From: Roseicyclus marinus
Lineage (GTDB): Bacteria; Pseudomonadota; Alphaproteobacteria; Rhodobacterales; Rhodobacteraceae
Assembly: GCF_036322625.1 (NCBI RefSeq)
Contig: NZ_AP027266.1
Span: 251,001-315,000, forward strand
DNA length: 64,000 bases
Direction: 5' to 3'
Shown here piece by piece: positions 25,109 to 35,735 of this stretch; positions within the stretch are counted from its first letter, which is position 1, and each line of letters starts with the position of its first letter. The position numbers and the translations under genes were made by a program. Below the pieces are notes generated by a model. The model did no database searches, had not been told where the DNA came from, and saw only the letters and a program-made list of their open reading frames with translations.

Positions 25109-26458
25109 ATGAGCGATTGGCTGTGGCAAAGCGCAAGCGATCTGGGGCGGGCCATCGGGGCGGGGCGGATCGATCCGGTCGATCTGGCCGAAACCTATCT
25201 GGAGGCCGCGCGGGGCCATGAATACGGCCCCCGCATCTATGCCCGCCTGACACCGGACCGCGCCCGCGCCGAGGCGATGGCCGCCCGCGACCGCGCCAAG
25301 AACGGCACCCGGCGCGGCTTGCTCGACGGCGTGCCGATCAGCTGGAAGGACCTGTTCGACACCGCGGGCGTGGTGACCGAAGCGGGGTCGATGCTGCTGG
25401 AGGGCCGGGTGCCCGACACCGATGCCGAGGTCTTGCAACGCGCCACGCGCGCGGGCCTCACCTGCCTGGGCAAGACGCATATGTCGGAACTGGCCTTTGC
25501 CGGGCTTGGGATGAACCCGGCCTATGGCGGCAACACCGATCCCGAACCCGGCACGCCGCCCAATGTGAACGATCCGGCCCTTGCGCCAGGCGGTTCATCG
25601 TCCGGCGCGGCGGCCTCGGTCGCGTTCGGGCTTGCGCCTGCGGGGATCGGGTCGGACACGGGCGGGTCCGTGCGGGTGCCTGCGGCGTGGAATGATCTGG
25701 TCGGGCTCAAGACGACCCATGGGCGGTTGAGCCTGCAAGGGGTGGTGCCGCTTGCCGAAAGCTTCGACACAATCGGCCCGCTTTGCCGCAGCGTCGAGGA
25801 TTGTGCCGAGCTTCTGGCGGTGATGGAGGGTGGCAAGGCGGCCGATCTGCGCGGCGCGAGCTTGCAAGGCACACGGTTCCTGATCCTCGAGCCCTATGCC
25901 AGCGATGTGCGCGAGGCGCCGGGCAAGGGGTATTCCGATGCGGTCGCGCGTCTGGCGCGTGCGGGCGCAGAGATCACGACGGGCACGGTCAGCGGCATCG
26001 CCGAGGCGATGGACCTGTCCCCCGTCCTTTTCGCGACCGAAGGCTACGGCACATGGCGCGAGGTGATCGAGGCGGCACCCGACAAGATGTATGTGCGCAT
26101 CCGTGACCGGTTCCGGGGTGGCGCGGCCTTCAGCGCGCCCGATTACGTCGCGGCGTGGCGGCGTTTGCGGGTGCTCAGGCAGGTCTGGGCGGCGGAGACG
26201 GCGCATTATGATGCCGTGCTGCTGCCCACCGTGCCGAACCTGCCGCCGCCCATCGACCGCCTGATGGCGGATGCCGATTTCTACGTGTCGGAGAACCTTT
26301 TGACGCTGCGCAACACGCGGGTCGGCAACCTGATGGGGCTGTGCGGTCTGACGCTGCCCACGGGCGTGCCGTCTTGCGGAGTGATGATGCTGGCCGCCCC
26401 CGGCGCGGATGAGCGGCTGTTGCGTCTGGGTGCTGCGGCGGAGGCGGCTCTGGCGTGA
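25109..26458 (+). CDS. Amidase (amidase signature family)
   Basis: 449-residue hydrolase with the Ser-cisSer-Lys triad: Lys80 in GVPISWKDLFD, the cis-serine in GGSSSGAAASVA (163-165), and the nucleophile Ser187 in GSDTGGSVRVPA. This is the amidase family rather than GatA proper: it is a single gene without gatB/gatC nearby and has a shorter C-terminal part. The start at 25109 (MSDWLWQSASDLGRA) follows a GGGGG-rich ribosome-binding site. The amide substrate is unknown. Confidence 0.92.
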   Translation: MSDWLWQSASDLGRAIGAGRIDPVDLAETYLEAARGHEYGPRIYARLTPDRARAEAMAARDRAKNGTRRGLLDGVPISWKDLFDTAGVVTEAGSMLLEGRVPDTDAEVLQRATRAGLTCLGKTHMSELAFAGLGMNPAYGGNTDPEPGTPPNVNDPALAPGGSSSGAAASVAFGLAPAGIGSDTGGSVRVPAAWNDLVGLKTTHGRLSLQGVVPLAESFDTIGPLCRSVEDCAELLAVMEGGKAADLRGASLQGTRFLILEPYASDVREAPGKGYSDAVARLARAGAEITTGTVSGIAEAMDLSPVLFATEGYGTWREVIEAAPDKMYVRIRDRFRGGAAFSAPDYVAAWRRLRVLRQVWAAETAHYDAVLLPTVPNLPPPIDRLMADADFYVSENLLTLRNTRVGNLMGLCGLTLPTGVPSCGVMMLAAPGADERLLRLGAAAEAALA

Positions 26459-26565
26459 GCGCCACAGCTGCCTGAAACCTCGCGGCTTTTTCTGGACCGA
26501 CGCACGGCAAGCCTGTAGGCTCGTCGCAAACGGGGCATCAATGACCCCGGTGATGAGGCAGTTTC

Positions 26566-27747
26566 ATGATGTTTCCCGAGCGGTTTTCGAACCTGCCCGA
26601 TTACGCGTTTCCGCGTTTGCGGAAATTGCTCGACGCCTATCCGGCGGGCGGGTCGGTCATCCATATGTCGATCGGCGAGCCGCGGCATGCCTTTCCGGCT
26701 TGGGTCGGGGATGAGATCGCGGGCGCGCTCGACGGGTTCGGGCGCTATCCGCCCAATGACGGAACGCCCGAATTGCAGACCGCTATCGCCCGCTGGATCG
26801 CGCGGCGCTACGATGTGACGGTGTCCGCGGATCGGCAGGTTCTGCCGCTGAACGGCACGCGCGAGGGGCTGTTCAACGCCTGCCTTGCGCTCTGCCCCGA
26901 GACCAAGGGCGGCAAGAAGCCTGTCGTGCTGATGCCCAACCCCTTCTACCAGGTCTATGCCGTGGCCGCGCTCGCCGTTGGGGCCGAGCCCGTCTATGTC
27001 GCGGCGACCGAGGCGACGGGCGATCTGCCCGATTACGCCAGCCTGCCCGCCGAGGTGCTGGACCGGACCGCCATCGCCTATGTCTGTTCGCCCGCGAACC
27101 CGCAGGGGGCCGTGGCCGATGCGGCGTGGTGGGATGCGCTGCTCGCCTTGGCCGAACGCCACGATTTCCGCATTCTGGCCGATGAATGCTATTCCGAGCT
27201 GTATCGCGACACGCCGCCCCCCGGCGCGCTCGAGGCGGTGGCGCGGACCGGCGCGGACCCCGAGCGCGTGGTCGTGTTCCATTCGCTGTCCAAACGGTCG
27301 AACCTGCCGGGGTTGCGCGCGGGCTTTGCCGCGGGCGGGCCGGACAGCATCGCCGCGATGAAGCAATTGCGCAATTACGCGGGCGCGCCCCTTCCCCTGC
27401 CCTTGCAGGCGGTGGCGACCCGGGCCTGGAACGACGAGACCCATGTCGAGGAAAACCGCGCGCTCTATCGCGCGAAATACGCCATGGCCGACGAGATCCT
27501 TGGTGATGTGCCGGGCTACAGGGCCCCGCAGGCCGGGTTCTTTCTGTGGTTGCCCGTCGCGGATGGCGAGGCGGCGGCGCTGAAGCTTTGGCGCGAAACG
27601 GGCGTCCGCGTCCTGCCCGGTGCGTATCTCGCGCGGGCGGTGGACGGCGTCACACCCGGTGCCGACAGGCTCCGCGTGGCGATGGTGGCGGAACAACAAG
27701 AAATGCGCGACGGGCTCTTGCGGCTCAGATCGTGTCTTTACGGATGA
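26566..27747 (+). CDS. dapC: Aminotransferase class I/II, N-succinyldiaminopimelate aminotransferase type
   Basis: Fold-type I PLP enzyme; the best fit is DapC, which makes N-succinyl-LL-DAP on the way to lysine and peptidoglycan. The PLP lysine is Lys243 in [17 protein letters not shown], and other fixed parts are [27 protein letters not shown] and DECYSEL. Length is 393 residues. It is followed by ftsK 13 bases later. DapC is assigned from the family style ([17 protein letters not shown] start); another aminotransferase role is possible. Confidence 0.86.
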   Translation: MMFPERFSNLPDYAFPRLRKLLDAYPAGGSVIHMSIGEPRHAFPAWVGDEIAGALDGFGRYPPNDGTPELQTAIARWIARRYDVTVSADRQVLPLNGTREGLFNACLALCPETKGGKKPVVLMPNPFYQVYAVAALAVGAEPVYVAATEATGDLPDYASLPAEVLDRTAIAYVCSPANPQGAVADAAWWDALLALAERHDFRILADECYSELYRDTPPPGALEAVARTGADPERVVVFHSLSKRSNLPGLRAGFAAGGPDSIAAMKQLRNYAGAPLPLPLQAVATRAWNDETHVEENRALYRAKYAMADEILGDVPGYRAPQAGFFLWLPVADGEAAALKLWRETGVRVLPGAYLARAVDGVTPGADRLRVAMVAEQQEMRDGLLRLRSCLYG

Positions 27748-27760
27748 GGGTGTAGAGCCG

Positions 27761-30718
27761 ATGGCCTATCAGACCAGACAGCGGGATCCGCTTCTCGACG
27801 ATCGGACGCAAGCCGCGCTGATGCGGCTGGGCCAGCAGGGGATCGGCTTTGCCCTGTTGGGCGTGGCAGCGGCCCTTGTTGCGCTTTTGGTGTCCTACGC
27901 GCCCGAAGACCCCAATTTCATGGCGGCGACCGATGCCATGCCGCAGAACTGGCTGGGCCGGTTCGGCGCATCGGTGGCGGCGATCTTGATGATGATCGTG
28001 GGCTATGGGGCGATCCTGTTGCCGATCGTGGCCGCCATATGGGGCCTGCGGTTCCTGTCGCAGACCGGACAGGACCGGGTGATCGGACGGGCGATCTTCG
28101 TGCCGATCGCGGTGGCCCTGGCCTCGATCCATGCGGCCAGCTTCGCCCCCGGCGAAGGTTGGATCCACAGCTTCGGCCTTGGCGGGTTGTTCGGCGATAC
28201 GATCCTTGGCGCGGTTCTGAACGCGCTTCCCTTTGCCCCCGAGGCGGGATTGCGCCTGTTGTCGGCGCTGGCATTCGTGGGCGGTGTCGGTCTGATGCTC
28301 TACGTGTCAGGCGTGAACCGGTCCGAGTTCCGGCGGGGATTGCGTTTCCTGATCCTCGGGGCGGTGTCGCTGATCGGCATGGTATCGGGCGGTCTGCGTA
28401 CGGCCGGACAGGGCGCGGGGGCGGCGGCAAGCCATCTTGCGGCCCGCCGTGCCGCTTACCGCGAAACCACGGGCGAGGCACATGCACCCGCACGCTTTGC
28501 ACAAGATCCCGCCATGCGCCGCATTCCCATCGTCCATGACGACGACGCGGAGGATGACCGGCATCACCAGGAGGGTCCGGCGCGCCGCATGCCGGGTATC
28601 CTTGGCCGCATGCCGATGCTGCGCGCCCGCGATGCCGAGGCAGCGGCAGATCCCATACCAGAAATGGCGGTGCATGGATCGACCAAGGGCGCCATGCTCG
28701 ATCCGCTGGCGGGCATCGCCCCGCCCGATGAAGACAAGATCCGCGCGCGGATCACCGATGTGATCAAGTCGCGTGTGCGTCGACCCAATACGGTGGCGGA
28801 TGCTGCCGCCCGCCGCCTTGGCGTTCTGCCCGGCACAGCCCCCCTGCGCCCCGCGGCCCCGGTGGCCGCAGCCGCCAATCCGGCGCAGCGCGTCGAACCG
28901 CCCCTGACCGCTGCCCATCGCAGCGCCGGCCCCCTGGCCGCGCCCGCCATGCCCCAGATGCCGGACATGCTGTCCTATCCGGAGCCCGAGGATGACATGC
29001 CCGAGAACATGTTCCTCGAGGATGACGTGATCGAACAGGAACAGCCGATCCGCCGCGCGGCAGCCCCGTACAGCCTGCCGCAGACGGAATTGCAGCGGCG
29101 CGTGATGACCCGCGCGGCGACGCGTCCATCCGCCCCCTCGAAGCAGGCACAGGCGGATGCGCAGCCGTCGCTGCCCTTGCAGGCAAAGCCCGAGGAAGCG
29201 GTCTATGAACCGCCGTCCCTGACGCTCTTGGCCCCTGCAGATGTCATCGAGCGCCATCACCTGAGCGACGAGGCGCTCGAAGAGAACGCAAGGATGCTCG
29301 AATCCGTTCTCGACGATTACGGCGTCAAGGGCGAGATCGTCAGCGTGCGCCCCGGCCCCGTGGTCACGATGTACGAGCTTGAACCCGCGCCGGGGCTGAA
29401 AGCCAGCCGTGTCATCGGCCTGTCGGACGATATCGCGCGGTCGATGTCGGCCCTGTCCGCGCGCGTATCGACCGTGCCGGGCCGCTCGGTCATCGGCATC
29501 GAATTGCCCAACCAGAACCGCGAAAAGGTGCTTTTGCGCGAGCTGCTCAGCCATCGCAGCTTCGGGGACGGCAACCACCGTCTGCCGCTGGCGCTCGGCA
29601 AGGATATCGGCGGCGATCCGATCATCGCCAACCTTGCCAAGATGCCCCACCTGCTGATCGCGGGCACCACCGGTTCGGGGAAATCGGTGGCGATCAACAC
29701 GATGATCCTGAGCTTGCTCTACAAGCTGTCGCCCGAAGAATGCCGGATGATCATGATCGACCCCAAGATGCTGGAACTCAGCGTCTATGACGGCATCCCG
29801 CACCTGCTGTCGCCCGTCGTGACCGACCCGAAAAAGGCGGTCGTGGCCCTCAAATGGGTCGTGGGCGAGATGGAGGAACGCTATCGCAAGATGTCCAAGA
29901 TGGGCGTGCGCAACATCGAGGGCTACAACGGCCGCGTCCGCGAGGCGCTGGCCAAGGGCGAGATGTTCAAGCGCACCTACCAGACGGGTTTTGACGACGA
30001 AACCGGCGATCCGGTGTTCGAAACCGAGGAATTCAAGCCCGAAGCCATGCCCTTCATCGTCGTCATCGTCGACGAGATGGCCGACCTGATGATGGTCGCG
30101 GGCAAGGAGATCGAGGCCTGCATCCAGCGTCTGGCGCAGATGGCGCGCGCCAGCGGTATCCACCTGATCATGGCGACGCAGCGCCCGTCGGTCGATGTCA
30201 TCACCGGCACGATCAAGGCGAATTTCCCGACGCGGATCTCGTTCCATGTCACGTCCAAGATCGACAGCCGCACGATCCTTGGCGAACAGGGGGCCGAGCA
30301 GCTTCTGGGGATGGGCGACATGCTCTACATGGCGGGCGGCGCCAAGATCACGCGTATCCACGGCCCCTTCGTCAGCGACGAAGAGGTGGAGGAAATCGTG
30401 CGCCACCTGAAATCCTTCGGCCCGCCCTCCTATGCCTCGAGCGTTCTCGAAGGCCCGGACGAGGACCGCGAAAGCGATATCGACGCGGTTCTGGGCCTGA
30501 ACACGGGCGGCAACACGGATGGCGATGATGCGCTTTACGACCAGGCGGTGGCCATCGTGATCAAGGACCGCAAGTGTTCCACCTCCTACATCCAGCGCAA
30601 GCTCGGCATCGGCTACAACAAGGCCGCACGTCTGGTCGAACAGATGGAAGAGGCGGGGCTGGTCAGCGGCGCGAACCATGTGGGCAAGCGCGAGATCCTC
30701 GTGCCCGAACAGGATTGA
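27761..30718 (+). CDS. ftsK: DNA translocase FtsK
   Basis: Septum-bound DNA pump that clears chromosome ends during division. Four hydrophobic segments lie in the N-terminal ~215 residues (for example [19 protein letters not shown] and [20 protein letters not shown]). A low-complexity Pro/Ala linker runs from about 220 to 480, then the RecA-like motor with Walker A GTTGSGKS at 635-642 and Walker [11 protein letters not shown]. The C-terminal gamma winged helix ([27 protein letters not shown]) is complete. Length is 985 residues. Confidence 0.97.
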   Translation: MAYQTRQRDPLLDDRTQAALMRLGQQGIGFALLGVAAALVALLVSYAPEDPNFMAATDAMPQNWLGRFGASVAAILMMIVGYGAILLPIVAAIWGLRFLSQTGQDRVIGRAIFVPIAVALASIHAASFAPGEGWIHSFGLGGLFGDTILGAVLNALPFAPEAGLRLLSALAFVGGVGLMLYVSGVNRSEFRRGLRFLILGAVSLIGMVSGGLRTAGQGAGAAASHLAARRAAYRETTGEAHAPARFAQDPAMRRIPIVHDDDAEDDRHHQEGPARRMPGILGRMPMLRARDAEAAADPIPEMAVHGSTKGAMLDPLAGIAPPDEDKIRARITDVIKSRVRRPNTVADAAARRLGVLPGTAPLRPAAPVAAAANPAQRVEPPLTAAHRSAGPLAAPAMPQMPDMLSYPEPEDDMPENMFLEDDVIEQEQPIRRAAAPYSLPQTELQRRVMTRAATRPSAPSKQAQADAQPSLPLQAKPEEAVYEPPSLTLLAPADVIERHHLSDEALEENARMLESVLDDYGVKGEIVSVRPGPVVTMYELEPAPGLKASRVIGLSDDIARSMSALSARVSTVPGRSVIGIELPNQNREKVLLRELLSHRSFGDGNHRLPLALGKDIGGDPIIANLAKMPHLLIAGTTGSGKSVAINTMILSLLYKLSPEECRMIMIDPKMLELSVYDGIPHLLSPVVTDPKKAVVALKWVVGEMEERYRKMSKMGVRNIEGYNGRVREALAKGEMFKRTYQTGFDDETGDPVFETEEFKPEAMPFIVVIVDEMADLMMVAGKEIEACIQRLAQMARASGIHLIMATQRPSVDVITGTIKANFPTRISFHVTSKIDSRTILGEQGAEQLLGMGDMLYMAGGAKITRIHGPFVSDEEVEEIVRHLKSFGPPSYASSVLEGPDEDRESDIDAVLGLNTGGNTDGDDALYDQAVAIVIKDRKCSTSYIQRKLGIGYNKAARLVEQMEEAGLVSGANHVGKREILVPEQD

Positions 30719-30811
30719 CCGGATCGGCGGTGGACCGCCGGTCCCGGTGACGCTTGCGTGAGGCGGGTTTCATCCCCTTCAATCGCCGCGCCGATGGGAT
30801 ATCTAGGTGGC

Positions 30812-31405
30812 ATGAAACGGTTCATTCTTGCCCTTGTGCTCGGTCTTGCGGCGGCTCCTGTCGCCCGCGCCGATATCGTGCCCCTGTCCGACCTGTCGCG
30901 CTATCTCAACGAGATCCGGACGGCCGAGGGCAGCTTTACCCAGATCAATGCCGATGGCTCGGTGTCGACGGGGCGTATCCTGATCGACCGGCCCGGTCGG
31001 ATGCGGTTCGAATACGAAGGCGATGATCTTCTGGTGATCGCGGGCGGCCAGCAGGTCGCGATCTTTGACGGGCGCTCGAACACGCGGCCCGAACAATACC
31101 CCCTGTCCGAGACGCCCCTGCAACTGATCCTTGCGCGCAATGTCGATCTTGCCGCGTCGGGCCAGGTGATCGGGCACCTGTTCGACGGAACGGCCACCCG
31201 CGTTCTGGCCCAGGATCCGGACCGCCCCGAGATCGGCACCATCGAACTGGTCTTTACCGACGATCCCGTGGAATTGCGGCAATGGATCATCACCGATGGC
31301 AGCGGTGCGCAGACCACCGTCGTCTTGGGCAACATGGAGGAAGGTGTGCGCATCCCCAACGGGCTGTTCAACATCACCCTCGAGATCCAGTCCCGCGAGC
31401 GCTGA
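30812..31405 (+). CDS. lolA: Outer-membrane lipoprotein carrier protein LolA
   Basis: Periplasmic chaperone that carries lipoproteins to the outer membrane. A signal peptide (MKRFILALVLGLAAAPVARA) is followed by a 177-residue mature half-barrel with GSFTQINADGSVSTGRILIDRPGRMRFEY and IVPLSDLSRYLNEIRT. The AGGTGG before the ATG at 30812 fixes the start. It lies 94 bases after ftsK, the usual alphaproteobacterial order. Its stop is three bases from the stop of the convergent transglycosylase gene. Confidence 0.95.
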   Translation: MKRFILALVLGLAAAPVARADIVPLSDLSRYLNEIRTAEGSFTQINADGSVSTGRILIDRPGRMRFEYEGDDLLVIAGGQQVAIFDGRSNTRPEQYPLSETPLQLILARNVDLAASGQVIGHLFDGTATRVLAQDPDRPEIGTIELVFTDDPVELRQWIITDGSGAQTTVVLGNMEEGVRIPNGLFNITLEIQSRER

Positions 31406-31408
31406 GGG

Positions 31409-31990
31409 TCAGCGGCAGGTCTGCAATTGTGTCGCGTAGAGTTCGGCGCGCGCAGCGACACGGTCGGCGACATCCAGCAACCATGGTTTGGCGTTGTGGC
31501 TGCCGCGCGCAAAGCCCGCGTGACCTTCGTGATAGGCGAGATACTGGTTGCGCGTATCGGTCAGGGCCACGCCGTTCCGCTCGCGCGTGCGGTTCATGTA
31601 CCAGCCCATGAAGTCGGCGGCATCGTTGATGTTGGTGCGCTGCGCGCGGCGGTTGCGCGTGTCGGCCCTGTATTCGTCCCAGGTGCCGTCCAGCGCCTGG
31701 CTATAGCCGAAGGCCGAACTCAGCCGTCCCATCGGGATCACGTCAAGCGCGTAGCGGAAGGGCGGGCGCGCATCGCCGACCAACCGGCTTTCCTGGTGAA
31801 AGGTTGCCATCTGCACATGGACCGGCACACCCCAGCGGCGCTCGGTCCGCTGCATGGCCCGCATGTAATGCGGCCGTTCCCGACCCAGCGCACAGGCGTC
31901 GTCAAGGCTGCGCGGCGCGGAGAATTCGCGCTGCCCGCATCCAGCCGCAAGGCCACAGATCGCACCCATGATGAGGGTTCGGCGTTTCAT
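31409..31990 (-). CDS. Lytic transglycosylase-like (SLT domain) lipoprotein
   Basis: 193 residues. The start at 31990 gives MKRRTLIMGAICGLAAG followed by Cys, a lipobox. The SLT-like domain has the catalytic-type glutamate in QMATFHQESRL, then AFGYSQALDGTWDEY and NINDAADFMGWYMNR, which match the G-x-x-Q and helix parts of the transglycosylase fold. It should cut peptidoglycan glycan strands at the membrane. A longer reading (to 32035) would bury the lipobox and is less likely. Confidence 0.88.
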   Translation of the reverse strand: MKRRTLIMGAICGLAAGCGQREFSAPRSLDDACALGRERPHYMRAMQRTERRWGVPVHVQMATFHQESRLVGDARPPFRYALDVIPMGRLSSAFGYSQALDGTWDEYRADTRNRRAQRTNINDAADFMGWYMNRTRERNGVALTDTRNQYLAYHEGHAGFARGSHNAKPWLLDVADRVAARAELYATQLQTCR

Positions 31991-32080
31991 GGTTCTGCTC
32001 GTGCCCGATTTGTCCGGTTCGTATTTGCGCGCCATGATACGCGGAAAGCTGCCCCGATGGAATGCGCGGTTTTCACGCCA

Positions 32081-32962
32081 TCACAGCAGGAACGACAATG
32101 TGATGGGCATGGCTGCGACCGACATGAGCGTCGAGACCACGACAAGACCCGCAACCGCATCGGGATCGGCATCGTAGCGTTCCGCCAGCAGGTAGGAGGT
32201 GACGGCAACCGGTGTCGCCAGCTGCAGGACCAGCACACCGAAGGCCACCGGATCGAGGCCAAAGGCCCGCCCGGCGATCACGCCCGCGGCCAGCCCAAGG
32301 GCCAGTTTCGCGCTCGAAAGCCAGATGGCCCGCCCGATCCGTCCCGGTCGCAGCCTTGCCACCGCAACGCCCAGCGTGATCAGCAGCAGCGGGATCGCCA
32401 TCTGCCCGACCAGCGACAGGGACCGCGTCAGCCACTCGGGCGTCTGCCAACCCATGCTCAGGAACACGCCACCGATGATCGTCGCCCACAGCATCGGCTC
32501 GCGCAGCACCCGGCCGGGCGTGGCGCCGCCCGCCACCAGCCAGAGACCGATGGTGAAGGCGAGGATCGCCATGACCGCGAACACCACCACGGCCAGACCC
32601 AGCCCGGTTTCGCCGAAAGCAAACAGCGCCAGAGGCAGGCCGAGGTTGCCCGTATTGCCAAAGGCCAGCGGCGCGACATAGGCGGCACGATCAAGCCGCA
32701 GCACCACCACCAGACCCCATGACAGCGCCAGAACGGCCGCATAGGCGCCAAGCGTTGCAAGGCTGAGCGCGGCAAGAGCGGCGGGCGCGATCTCTGTCCG
32801 CATCAAGGCGGTGAAGATCAGACAGGGGACCGCGAGCGTCATGGCAAGCCGCGTCACGAACTCGGTCGGATAATCGTATCCGGCCTTGGCCCACGCAAAG
32901 CCGGCGCTGGCCAGCAGGAAAACCGGGGCGACGATACCCAGGACCGTGACGACGATATCCAA
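32081..32962 (-). CDS. AEC family transporter
   Basis: 293-residue membrane protein with about ten hydrophobic segments in two halves, as in auxin efflux carrier/malonate transporter (PIN-fold) proteins. The half-repeat text FGNTGNLGLPLALFAF and QLATPVAVTSYLLAERY, with broken-helix proline-glycine points, is typical. The substrate is unknown (organic acid is usual). It is divergent from hspQ. Confidence 0.92.
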   Translation of the reverse strand: MDIVVTVLGIVAPVFLLASAGFAWAKAGYDYPTEFVTRLAMTLAVPCLIFTALMRTEIAPAALAALSLATLGAYAAVLALSWGLVVVLRLDRAAYVAPLAFGNTGNLGLPLALFAFGETGLGLAVVVFAVMAILAFTIGLWLVAGGATPGRVLREPMLWATIIGGVFLSMGWQTPEWLTRSLSLVGQMAIPLLLITLGVAVARLRPGRIGRAIWLSSAKLALGLAAGVIAGRAFGLDPVAFGVLVLQLATPVAVTSYLLAERYDADPDAVAGLVVVSTLMSVAAMPITLSFLL

Positions 32963-33049
32963 CAGATTGTTTCTCCGAGGCCAAAGGCCGAGCCATGGAC
33001 ATTCGCCCTATGAAGGCGTTAAGTATACGGGTCTAGGGGGAATTCCGTC

Positions 33050-33376
33050 ATGCTGAAAAGCACGGCAAAATTTGGGCTGGGACAGGTCGTTCGGCATCGC
33101 AAGCACCCGTTTCGCGGGGTTGTGTTCGATATCGATCCCCAGTTCGCCAATACCGAGGATTGGTACGAGGCCATCCCCGAAGAGGCGCGTCCGATCAAGG
33201 AACAGCCTTTCTATCACCTTCTGGCCGAGAACGATCAGACCTATTACGTCGCCTATGTGTCCGAGCAGAACCTTGTCCCGGACGAAAGCGGCGAGCCGGT
33301 GGATCACCCCGACCTTCCCGATCTTTTCGGGGAATTCAGCGATGGCCGCTACCCGCTGGAATATCAGCTGAACTGA
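33050..33376 (+). CDS. hspQ: Heat shock protein HspQ
   Basis: 108-residue HspQ/YccV-type protein that in E. coli binds hemimethylated DNA and specifically enhances Lon proteolysis. KFGLGQVVRHRKHPFRGVVFDIDP and the central WY EAIP...QPFYHLLAEND, YVAYVSEQNLV are the family core. I looked for a heat-shock promoter before the start and saw only a weak AT-rich segment (GTTAAGTATAC at about 33019-33029). Confidence 0.95.
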   Translation: MLKSTAKFGLGQVVRHRKHPFRGVVFDIDPQFANTEDWYEAIPEEARPIKEQPFYHLLAENDQTYYVAYVSEQNLVPDESGEPVDHPDLPDLFGEFSDGRYPLEYQLN

Positions 33377-33378
33377 CC

Positions 33379-33417
33379 CGGGCGGGCGTGTGGGCAGGGG
33401 CCGATGGCCCCCGCCCG
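33379..33417. terminator. GC-rich bidirectional hairpin
   Basis: CGGGCGGG (33379-33386) pairs with CCCGCCCG (33410-33417), and an inner stem GGGGCC/GGCCCC with a GAT loop (33397-33411) competes for two of those bases. It lies between the convergent hspQ and GGT-family genes. There is no T-run, so termination is likely but not certain. Confidence 0.55.
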
Positions 33418-33424
33418 ATGATCG

Positions 33425-35008
33425 TCAATATCCCAGCGCGATGCCGTCCTTGCGCGGGTCAGACCCGCCTTCCAGAACGCCAAGCTCGTGATGGATGCGG
33501 ATCGCCTGCGCGCCGCCGATGCCCACCGGCGGAACGGATACCTTGTGGCCCAGATCGGCAAGCCCTTGATGCACGGCAGGGGCATAGCCCTTTTCGACGC
33601 GCATCTCGCCGTATTCGCTGAAGCAGCGGGGGGCGTCGATCATCTCCTGCGGGCCAAGGCCGTAATCCACCATGTTGGTCAGCATCCTTGCATGGCCGGT
33701 GGATTGATACTGTCCGCCCATGACGCCGAAGGGCATGATGACGCGGCCATTTTGCTTGAGCATCGCGGGAATGATCGTGTGCATCGGGCGCTTGCCGCCA
33801 TTCGCCTCGTTCGGATGCCCTTCCTCCAGCGTGAAGCCCGCGCCGCGGTTCTGGAACAGGATGCCGAACTTGTCCGAGGCGATGCCCGATCCGAAATCCT
33901 TGAACACCGAATAGATCAGCGACACGACCATGCGGTCCTTGTCGATCACGGTCAGGTAGATGGTTTCCTTGTGCGTTTCCTCGGTCAGCGCCTTTGCGCT
34001 TGCCATGGCCCGCGTCGGATCGATCAGCGCGGCCAGTTTCCGCGCCGTGGCCGGGTCGAGCATATAGGCCAGCCGCGTCATGTGATCGGCATCGGCAAGG
34101 AAACGGTCCCGCGCATCATAAGCCAGTTTGGTCGCCTCGGCCTCGAGATGGGCGCGTTCGACGCCCCAGGGGTCCATCGAGGGCAGGTCGAATTCCGCAA
34201 GGATATTGGCCAGAAGGATCGCGGTCGCGCCCTGGCCGTTCGGCGGATGCTCGACCAGTTCGATCCCCTTGTAGCTGCCGCTGATCGGCGTGGTGTAGTC
34301 GCAAGCGGTGTTGGCGAAATCCTCCAGCGTGTGGACCCCGCCGAGCGCACGCAGGCTGGCGACCATGTCTTCGGCCACTTCCCCTTCGTAGAAGCCCTTG
34401 CGCCCTTCGCGGGCGACGCGGCGCAGCACCTCGGCCTGGCCGGGGTGGCGGAAGCGTTCGCCCAGACGCGGCGGGCGCCCGTCGATCAGGTAGTGACGGC
34501 GTGCCGCATCGGTCATGTTCTCGTGGTGATGGGTCCAGTCGAATTGTGCGCGGGGGGCCACCGGCACACCGGCCTCGGCATAGCGGATCGTGGGGGCGAG
34601 CACCGCATCGAGCCCCAGCTTGCCGTGATCGGCCGACAGGCGGCAGAAGGCATCGATCGCGCCGGGGATGGTGACGGGGGCGGCATGACCGAAAACGGGC
34701 ATCTTGTCATGGCCCTGGGCGCGCAGATCGGCCCCGGACAGCGCTGCGGGCGCGCGGCCCGACCCGTTCAGCGCGATGATCTCTTCGGTCCCGGCGGGCT
34801 TGATGAGGACGAAGCAATCGCCGCCGATGCCCGTCATCGCAGGTTCGCAAAGCCCCAGCAGAACCGCGCCCGCGATGGCCGCGTCGACCGCATTGCCGCC
34901 CGCCTGCAAGGTCGCGATGGCGGTCTGGGCCGCCAGCGGGTGCGAGGTGGCGCACATGCCGTTCTCGGCAAAAGCGGCCGATCGGCCCGGATGATGAAAG
35001 TCGCGCAT
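33425..35008 (-). CDS. Gamma-glutamyltransferase family hydrolase (oxamate amidohydrolase-like)
   Basis: Ntn-hydrolase made as one 527-residue chain that cuts itself before a threonine. That nucleophile is Thr349 in KETIYLTVIDKD; the usual glutathione-type TTH is replaced by TIY, as in oxamate amidohydrolase (HpxW)-type members rather than true glutathione GGT. No signal peptide is seen, so it is cytoplasmic, also unlike classical GGT. The start at 35008 (MRDFHHPGRSAAFAENGM) follows a clear GAGGGAGG. The substrate is not known; a cytoplasmic amide or gamma-glutamyl compound is likely. Confidence 0.92.
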   Translation of the reverse strand: MRDFHHPGRSAAFAENGMCATSHPLAAQTAIATLQAGGNAVDAAIAGAVLLGLCEPAMTGIGGDCFVLIKPAGTEEIIALNGSGRAPAALSGADLRAQGHDKMPVFGHAAPVTIPGAIDAFCRLSADHGKLGLDAVLAPTIRYAEAGVPVAPRAQFDWTHHHENMTDAARRHYLIDGRPPRLGERFRHPGQAEVLRRVAREGRKGFYEGEVAEDMVASLRALGGVHTLEDFANTACDYTTPISGSYKGIELVEHPPNGQGATAILLANILAEFDLPSMDPWGVERAHLEAEATKLAYDARDRFLADADHMTRLAYMLDPATARKLAALIDPTRAMASAKALTEETHKETIYLTVIDKDRMVVSLIYSVFKDFGSGIASDKFGILFQNRGAGFTLEEGHPNEANGGKRPMHTIIPAMLKQNGRVIMPFGVMGGQYQSTGHARMLTNMVDYGLGPQEMIDAPRCFSEYGEMRVEKGYAPAVHQGLADLGHKVSVPPVGIGGAQAIRIHHELGVLEGGSDPRKDGIALGY

Positions 35009-35237
35009 GTTGTCCCTCCCTCGCGCCACGGATATGGGCGGCAACCTACTTCCGGCAACGGACAGTGCAAGGGCAGCCGGACGAAAGAGATGGGAAAGAG
35101 CGCTGAGGGACCTCGACACCGGGCACTGGGTGGGGGCTGGGTGACCCGGTATCGAGGGAAGCCTCTGCAGCTACAGGGTTCTTGTGCCGTCGCAAAGCGG
35201 CGGCAATGCGCAGGAAATCTGGCGATACGAAGGCGAT
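35009..35237. other. Intergenic region without recognised feature
   Basis: About 230 bases between the GGT-family start and the ATPase-domain gene's stop. Both genes are on the reverse strand, so it should hold the GGT promoter and the end of the RsbW-like transcript. No hairpin with a T-run or conserved gene was seen. Confidence 0.4.
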
Positions 35238-35735
35238 TTACCGCAAGGATCTGCCAAGGGGGCCGGGCGTGTCGGTCAGAAGAAGCCTGAAGCGCAGGAT
35301 ATTCTGTCCGTTCCGCCGCGAGATGCTGAGGGCACGGGTCATTTCCCGCAGGAGCGGCCAACCGAATCCCCCCTCCGGCAGGTTCGCGGGATTGGACGGG
35401 TCGATGTGCGGCAAGACGCGGCCCGGAAGCGGCCCCTCGGGCATCGCGCGGCCCCTGTCGCGCAACGTGATCTGAAGCCCCCCGGCATCGCCCGAGATGT
35501 CCAGCGTGATGCGCCCATCGCGGCCGTCGGGCAGGGGTTTATAGGCGTGTTCCACGATATTGTTGCAGGCTTCGGCCAGCGCGATCTGGGTGCGGGTCCG
35601 CAGGTCATGGGTCGCGCCGGCGTCGGCAAGGATCGTGTCGACCGTGATCAGCGCCGCGCGCACGGCGGTTTCATCCGCTGCGAAGCGCAGATTGACCAGC
35701 CGTCGCCGCAGGTTTGCCGTGGCACTGTCCGTCAT
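35238..35735 (-). CDS. Anti-sigma regulatory factor (RsbW-like HATPase_c) protein
   Basis: 165-residue GHKL ATPase/kinase domain of the RsbW/SpoIIAB type. The N box is ALAEACNNIVEHAY, the G1 box LRDRGRAMP, and the G2-type segment PEGGFGWPLLREMT. Such proteins switch partners by binding and phosphorylating a STAS protein, and the STAS gene is immediately upstream with an ATGA overlap. No sigma factor or PP2C phosphatase is near, so the downstream target is elsewhere. Confidence 0.9.
   Translation of the reverse strand: MTDSATANLRRRLVNLRFAADETAVRAALITVDTILADAGATHDLRTRTQIALAEACNNIVEHAYKPLPDGRDGRITLDISGDAGGLQITLRDRGRAMPEGPLPGRVLPHIDPSNPANLPEGGFGWPLLREMTRALSISRRNGQNILRFRLLLTDTPGPLGRSLR

Noticed and set aside
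31991-32035. Longer start for the transglycosylase lipoprotein (15 extra residues).
   Set aside because: It would put a charged stretch before the lipobox and leave an unusually long N-region; the shorter form is a normal lipoprotein signal.
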